Position numbers and translations under genes: made by a program. From Trichomonas tenax (taxonomy: Eukaryota; Parabasalia; Trichomonadida; Trichomonadidae): 43,677 nucleotides of DNA. Positions 39,781-43,677 of the stretch are shown in pieces. The stretch spans positions 1-43,677 of the forward strand of contig JALKBU010000390.1 of NCBI GenBank assembly GCA_023091735.1, in the 5' to 3' direction. The notes beneath the pieces are model-generated. The model made no database searches. It was not told where the DNA came from and worked only from the letters and a program-made list of their open reading frames with translations. Every line of letters starts with the position of its first letter. The first letter of the stretch is position 1.

Positions 39781-39800
39781 CAGTGACACCATGGTCACTG
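39781..39800. repeat. Palindrome CAGTGAC...GTCACTG
   Basis: 7-bp arms with a 6-bp centre (ACCATG), directly after a short TA/TG dinucleotide run (about 39760-39777). About 540 bp upstream of the TMEM151-like gene. Role unknown. Confidence 0.35.
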
Positions 39801-40339
39801 ACGCATCCTTCAAAACTTCTCATCAATGTTTACAGTCTTTTATTTGGTCAACAAAGTCACATTTTTATCGCAAAATCGGATATTTGGGTTTTAAATTCCG
39901 ATATGATGCTATATTTTTCATATTAAAAAATGCAAACTCTTAATACAACAAAAGTGACAATGTGAATTACAGAAACAAAGAATTACTCAATGACACTCTC
40001 TTCATTTTTAACTTTTCGGATCTTTCTTCGGATATATAATTCATCTATCGGAAGACAATTTGTATATCTAAAATCATTTTTTCTTATCATTTTCTAAAAA
40101 TCGAATTATCTTTTCATAGAATTAGAAATGATCACAAGTAATTATGTAAATATTAATTTTTATAGATATAGAATAGATTTCACTGTGAAATTAAACTCTT
40201 TGTACAAAAATCTCAAGATTCAGAAAATTATTCTCCACCAATTTCATCAATTTTCGAAATTTAAGATCCCCAAAGTATATTAAATCCAAACATTCAATTT
40301 TTCGGAAGATCCGATTTTATGTAAAACGTGACAAAAAAT

Positions 40340-41710
40340 ATGGGAGGAACAAATTTCTTACCATGTTATTTCTCAGCAATATTAATGTTGCCAAACATTA
40401 TTGCTCAGATGATTCCTTTGTTTAAGAAGAGGTATTCAGCATCTCCTTACACCTTCCTCTTCTCATGTTGCATCAATATCGGATACGGACTTCTTGTTTC
40501 TTTCTTCGATAAGTTATTTGATGACTGCCACCAGCTACAAATAGCTGCTTACGTTTTTCTCGGTTTTGGACTTTTCTTCTTCGTCTTCCCATTCGACTCT
40601 TGCTGCTGCAGGTCATGGTTCGATGGCCCACACTTCGCTATCGGTGAAATGTGCCATTCCAAATTAACACGCCAAGAATTTATTAATGCGATGTCCGGAA
40701 ATCGCGCTCTTCCTCCTCTTATTGTTGTCCACTCAGAGGCCTATCACTTTCACACAAGAATTGAGCACTATACAACAAGAGATGATAAAGGTAATGTCAA
40801 ACATCACACAAGAAAAGTCACAGAGAAGGTCGTCACATACAGAGACTCCAAGTGCTTCAAGTACAAGTCATGGCAGGAAGATGGCAACCCAATTCGCATC
40901 AAGGAGACAGATATTATTCACGCTGTCTGCAAAGTTCGTTACAACTTCGATGAAAAGGCTGTCAAGAAGCTCATCAAACTCCGCCGTAAAATGTACTACC
41001 ATGCTTTGAAGCACGATTTCTATGCAAAGGTCAACCATACAGTTTCATGCCCGAGCATCAAGCCTTCAGTCACAGGATTCATCTGCCAGTATGAGCCGTG
41101 CGCCATCAGGTTCTACCAGAGTGGCCTTGGCAGATTCCTTTGGTTCGTTTGCTCCATCCTCGGCTACCAGTCAGCCTTCGAGACATACTGGGCTTCGACT
41201 GGCGAACGCATGAGATTGACACTTGTCAAGAGCATCTCTGGCAAGAAGGAGACATACCGCTGCCCATTCTACATGGAGGATCACCATGCTGCCTCAGTTA
41301 CATTCAGAACAGACAGTGGCACCTACTCCATCAACGATTCCATTCTTACATCATACAACACTCAGGCCCTCGATCCAGCATGGCTCCAGGATCTTCCACC
41401 AATCGCTCAAGTCCAGACACAGTTACCAGCTGGCATTGATCCATCCTCACAGCCAAACTGGGTGCCACCGCAGGGTTATCAACCACCACCAGGCTACCAG
41501 CCACCACCGCCACCACCACAGCAACCTCAGCAGGGATATCCACAACAGCCATACCCACAGCAACAAGGATATCCACAGCAGCAAGCTTTCCAGCTGCAAC
41601 AGCCATATCCACAGCAGCAAGGATATCCACAGCCAGGCACTGGACAGTACCCGCCACCAGGATACCAGGGTCAGGGTATGTATCCGCCACCAGGTCCATA
41701 CCAGCAGTAA
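40340..41710 (+). CDS. TMEM151-like membrane protein with Pro/Gln/Tyr-rich tail, 456 aa
   Basis: Started at ATG 40340; the frame is open four more codons to a GTG, which is rejected. Three membrane helices lie near the N-terminus (about 6-27, 36-58, 68-88) and end in a Cys cluster (DSCCCRSW). A soluble, His/Lys-rich domain (about 125-255) contains HSEAYHFHTRIEHYTTRDD and VVTYRDSKCFKYKSW. A further hydrophobic segment (FLWFVCSILGYQSAFETYW) follows. This order resembles the TMEM151 family, whose role is unknown; the match is by eye. The tail (about 370-456) is repeats of GYPQQ, PYPQQQ and PPPGY, like the disordered tails of annexins and other membrane-associated proteins. The gene is GC-richer than its neighbours and favours C-ending codons, a mark of high expression in trichomonads. 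It ends TAA followed by A, 57 bp from the convergent metallopeptidase relic. Confidence 0.75.
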   Translation: MGGTNFLPCYFSAILMLPNIIAQMIPLFKKRYSASPYTFLFSCCINIGYGLLVSFFDKLFDDCHQLQIAAYVFLGFGLFFFVFPFDSCCCRSWFDGPHFAIGEMCHSKLTRQEFINAMSGNRALPPLIVVHSEAYHFHTRIEHYTTRDDKGNVKHHTRKVTEKVVTYRDSKCFKYKSWQEDGNPIRIKETDIIHAVCKVRYNFDEKAVKKLIKLRRKMYYHALKHDFYAKVNHTVSCPSIKPSVTGFICQYEPCAIRFYQSGLGRFLWFVCSILGYQSAFETYWASTGERMRLTLVKSISGKKETYRCPFYMEDHHAASVTFRTDSGTYSINDSILTSYNTQALDPAWLQDLPPIAQVQTQLPAGIDPSSQPNWVPPQGYQPPPGYQPPPPPPQQPQQGYPQQPYPQQQGYPQQQAFQLQQPYPQQQGYPQPGTGQYPPPGYQGQGMYPPPGPYQQ

Positions 41711-41767
41711 AAAACGCTTTAATTTTTCCTTCTTAAAAAAAGATGAATTGATAAAATAGTTATTTTT

Positions 41768-43592
41768 TTATTGGGCTGTAATATATACATCGCCAGCGTT
41801 AACAGCTAAGAAGATGTTATCATCGCTATGAATCATGAAGCGTCCTCCATTTGCAATCATATCATTTGTGATAGTAACTTCGTATGATCCGTTGTTAGGA
41901 ACTTTGCTTGCAACAAGAACATCGAAGTTGACTTTGTCCTTCGAGAAGTTGATAGAAACTGTTGGCGTAGAGATTGGAGCCTGATCTGTGTTAGCAACAT
42001 TCCATGTGAGTTGAAGTTTGCTGCCAACTGTTGTATCTGTTATTCCTTTCATATTGGTAAATTCAAATGGACCATCATTAGTAACATTGACGTAAATGTA
42101 GTTAAAGACAACATTACCATATTCACCACTGAAGACTGGGCGATCGCGAAAAACAAAAGCATACTTGAATGATCTTGACACATCCGTCTCGTACTCATCA
42201 GGTTGTCTTGGATATGTATGCGTGAGTTGGTTGTTGATGTGCTTCATGCATGGGATATATCTAAAGTTATACTTTGAAAGAAGAACCATTCTCTGCAGTG
42301 GACCTGATGCAATGCTTGGATTATAGTTGGTCTACGTGACTATTTATGTCTGTGGATTTCCCTGTTCCCAGGTATAGTACAACTCATCATTCTCAGGATC
42401 AGTAACTTTTCCTTCGAGTCTGTATGCTGTCAACTTTGGAATGAAGTAGTGCGTCTTAGGGAATCCATGAATAACAGGAGGTTTGTTGTCGAAATATTCT
42501 GTTTCAAACCATTTCGCTTGAGCGAGACCAATCTTCATGTGATTGACAGAAACATGCGTGAAATAAAGATCCCTCCAGTTCTGGATGTTTCCATTAAAGC
42601 CCATACCAGCGTATCCCAGGCTTGTTGATCCTGTGCCTGGCTCAATGCCATCCTTGTTGTATGTGATAGCAGCACCAAGCATGTGTAACGAGGAATTGAT
42701 CTCTTGATTCAACATAGATCCTTATCCTGATATCGCCCCCATCAATAGCAGAGAGTGTGGTTTGACCGCTAACGGTGTAGTACACAAGGAATTGGCCAAG
42801 ATCGATATTATCATAGCCAATTGTTGCTGCGATTTTCGCTTTGAATGCGTTCAATTCTTGATCACTTTTAACCGGTTCATTAGCACCACGTGCTGTACTA
42901 TAAATTGCATCGCTTTATTCTGATGTCAGACAAACGAAAGTTGGATCAAATTGTAATTCAAATCTTGTTGAAACTTCGGGCATGAAGATGCAGTTAATGA
43001 CATTAATGTGATTGAGCTGCTGTATGTAGATGTATTCTTTCTTCAAATCGTCTATATTGGTATTAGAATTAGCAGCTCTCTTTCCTGTGAGGTGTGCATT
43101 TGTAACTCCGTATAGAGAAAGGAGGACAATCCTAACAACGTATATATTGTGCCTCAAATATTGTCAGGAATAAATTCTGTGTATTGACTTGAGCCAGGAT
43201 TTCCGACACTGTGGACATCACGAACGAAATTTTCCGGAATTTCCTCTGAAAGAAGTTTTTTTTTGGAATTTGCTTGTGTATCAGTTGTGAAAAATAATTC
43301 ATATAGTGAAAAACTGCCGTACATTCTGATAACATAGTAATTATCGTCAACATGGGCCTAAGCTTCAAGCATTTTGTCAACCCAAACGAGCATAACTTTG
43401 TTTGTGAAGTTTTCTGGATCATGAGCTTTGAATGTGTAAGAGTTTGGATAAATTTTCTTTGTGTAATCACCAAAACACTTTGTAAGCATTACATTGAAGT
43501 CCATGAGACCGGTTTTCGTTGGAAATTGAACGACTTGTGGCGTTTTAGTTGGGAAAATTTTTCCTTCTACGGTGTAGTCCCGCGACCTTCAT
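41768..43592 (-). pseudogene. Broken M12-type (reprolysin-like) metallopeptidase relic
   Basis: Several minus-strand frames read as one secreted peptidase-like protein of the kind seen in Bacteroidetes: a reprolysin-like domain followed by beta-sandwich modules (DPENDELYYTWEQ; a terminal SKLQLTWNVANTD ... GGRFMIHS module). EPGTGSTSLGYAGM matches the family's EPGSGSTIMGYAG stretch. The zinc site, normally HExxHxxGxxH, aligns with NSSLHMLGAAI, so two of three His ligands and the Glu are gone. Breaks seen: TAG 43358-43360, TGA with a frameshift near 43140-43155, TAA 42915-42917, frameshift near 42722, TAA 42344-42346 and TAG near 42332. A possible original ATG lies at 43592 with one more frameshift; the start could also lie beyond the window. 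Inferred to be an inactive remnant, probably of bacterial origin by transfer. Confidence 0.75.
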
Positions 43593-43677
43593 AACTTTTT
43601 ATCTGATCAATATTTTTTCGATTTGAAAGTACTTTCATGTACATATTGATAGTTGTCTATCCAGTGGTATAAGTGGC
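43593..43677. other. Window edge, no gene seen
   Basis: 85 bp upstream of the presumed start of the metallopeptidase relic. AT-rich, no clear initiator. The relic might extend into this stretch or beyond the window. Confidence 0.4.

Larger units (their letters stand above)
37442..40339. other. Longest intergenic region, 2.9 kb
   Basis: No supported gene on either strand; no open frame has family signatures. Noted: TTACATGTCAAA at 38382-38393 (the recurrent motif reversed), a nested hairpin at 38404-38440, a palindrome TTTGACA-TT-TGTCAAA at 39143-39158 and a palindrome at 39781-39800 after a short TA/TG run. The ATG of the next gene is at 40340; a TTCAATTTTTCGG stretch about 40-50 nt upstream may be its initiator. 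Confidence 0.5.

Noticed and set aside
41223..41759. 178-codon His/Ser/Gln-rich frame overlapping the 3' part of the TMEM151-like gene
   Set aside because: Frame-shifted reading of the Pro/Gln/Tyr repeat tail; repeats keep alternative frames open.
1..43677. Bacterial defence or CRISPR-like system
   Set aside because: No regularly spaced repeat array and no bacterial-type operon; gene content and promoters are eukaryotic (parabasalid).

Overview
The window looks like nuclear DNA of a parabasalid protist, most like Trichomonas vaginalis or Tritrichomonas foetus; the sequence alone does not decide between them. The grounds are: strong AT richness, long genes that need no introns, short 5' leaders with Trichomonas-type initiator elements (TCA-Y-W; best case just before the gene at 16428), and the gene mix. 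That mix has a very large multi-membrane cyclase-family protein, divergent kinases, a kinase-like/ankyrin protein, a histidine acid phosphatase, a membrane-anchored S12 (beta-lactamase-type) serine hydrolase and a metallopeptidase relic resembling those of Bacteroidetes. No rRNA, tRNA, CRISPR or intact mobile element was seen.

Layout. From 0.9 to 14.8 kb everything lies on the minus strand: an unknown 558-aa protein, a decayed PH-domain AGC kinase, a 1303-aa membrane protein with a PAS domain and degenerate cyclase domain, a histidine acid phosphatase, a small cysteine-motif protein and a 751-aa coiled-coil protein. From 16.4 to 24.6 kb three genes lie on the plus strand: the S12 hydrolase, a small protein kinase and a pseudokinase-ankyrin protein. 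From 24.6 to 37.4 kb the minus strand carries a broken secreted repeat protein, a karyopherin-beta, a UBL-UBA protein with a Lys/Thr-rich tail and a Cdc25-like phosphatase. At the right end a plus-strand TMEM151-like protein with a Pro/Gln/Tyr tail faces a broken M12-type metallopeptidase relic.

Twelve loci look intact and three are clearly broken. The AGC kinase has two TGA codons, each exactly at a family-invariant tryptophan, and has also lost catalytic-motif residues. The secreted repeat protein (24.6-28.6 kb) and the metallopeptidase (41.8-43.6 kb) are each cut by several stops and frameshifts. The genes do not form an operon or one pathway. Shared themes are signalling (kinases, cyclase family, Cdc25), nuclear transport and cell-surface or secreted proteins.

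Intergenic DNA is long (up to 2.9 kb) and not featureless. A recurrent 12-mer close to TTGACATGTAAA clusters at 2.6, 5.0, 15.0 and 35.5 kb. There are also GC-richer non-coding islands at 4.77-4.96 and 15.6-16.3 kb, a decayed 46-bp tandem repeat at 35.4 kb and several short hairpins. These are the best candidates for undescribed elements; all functional readings of them are inference.
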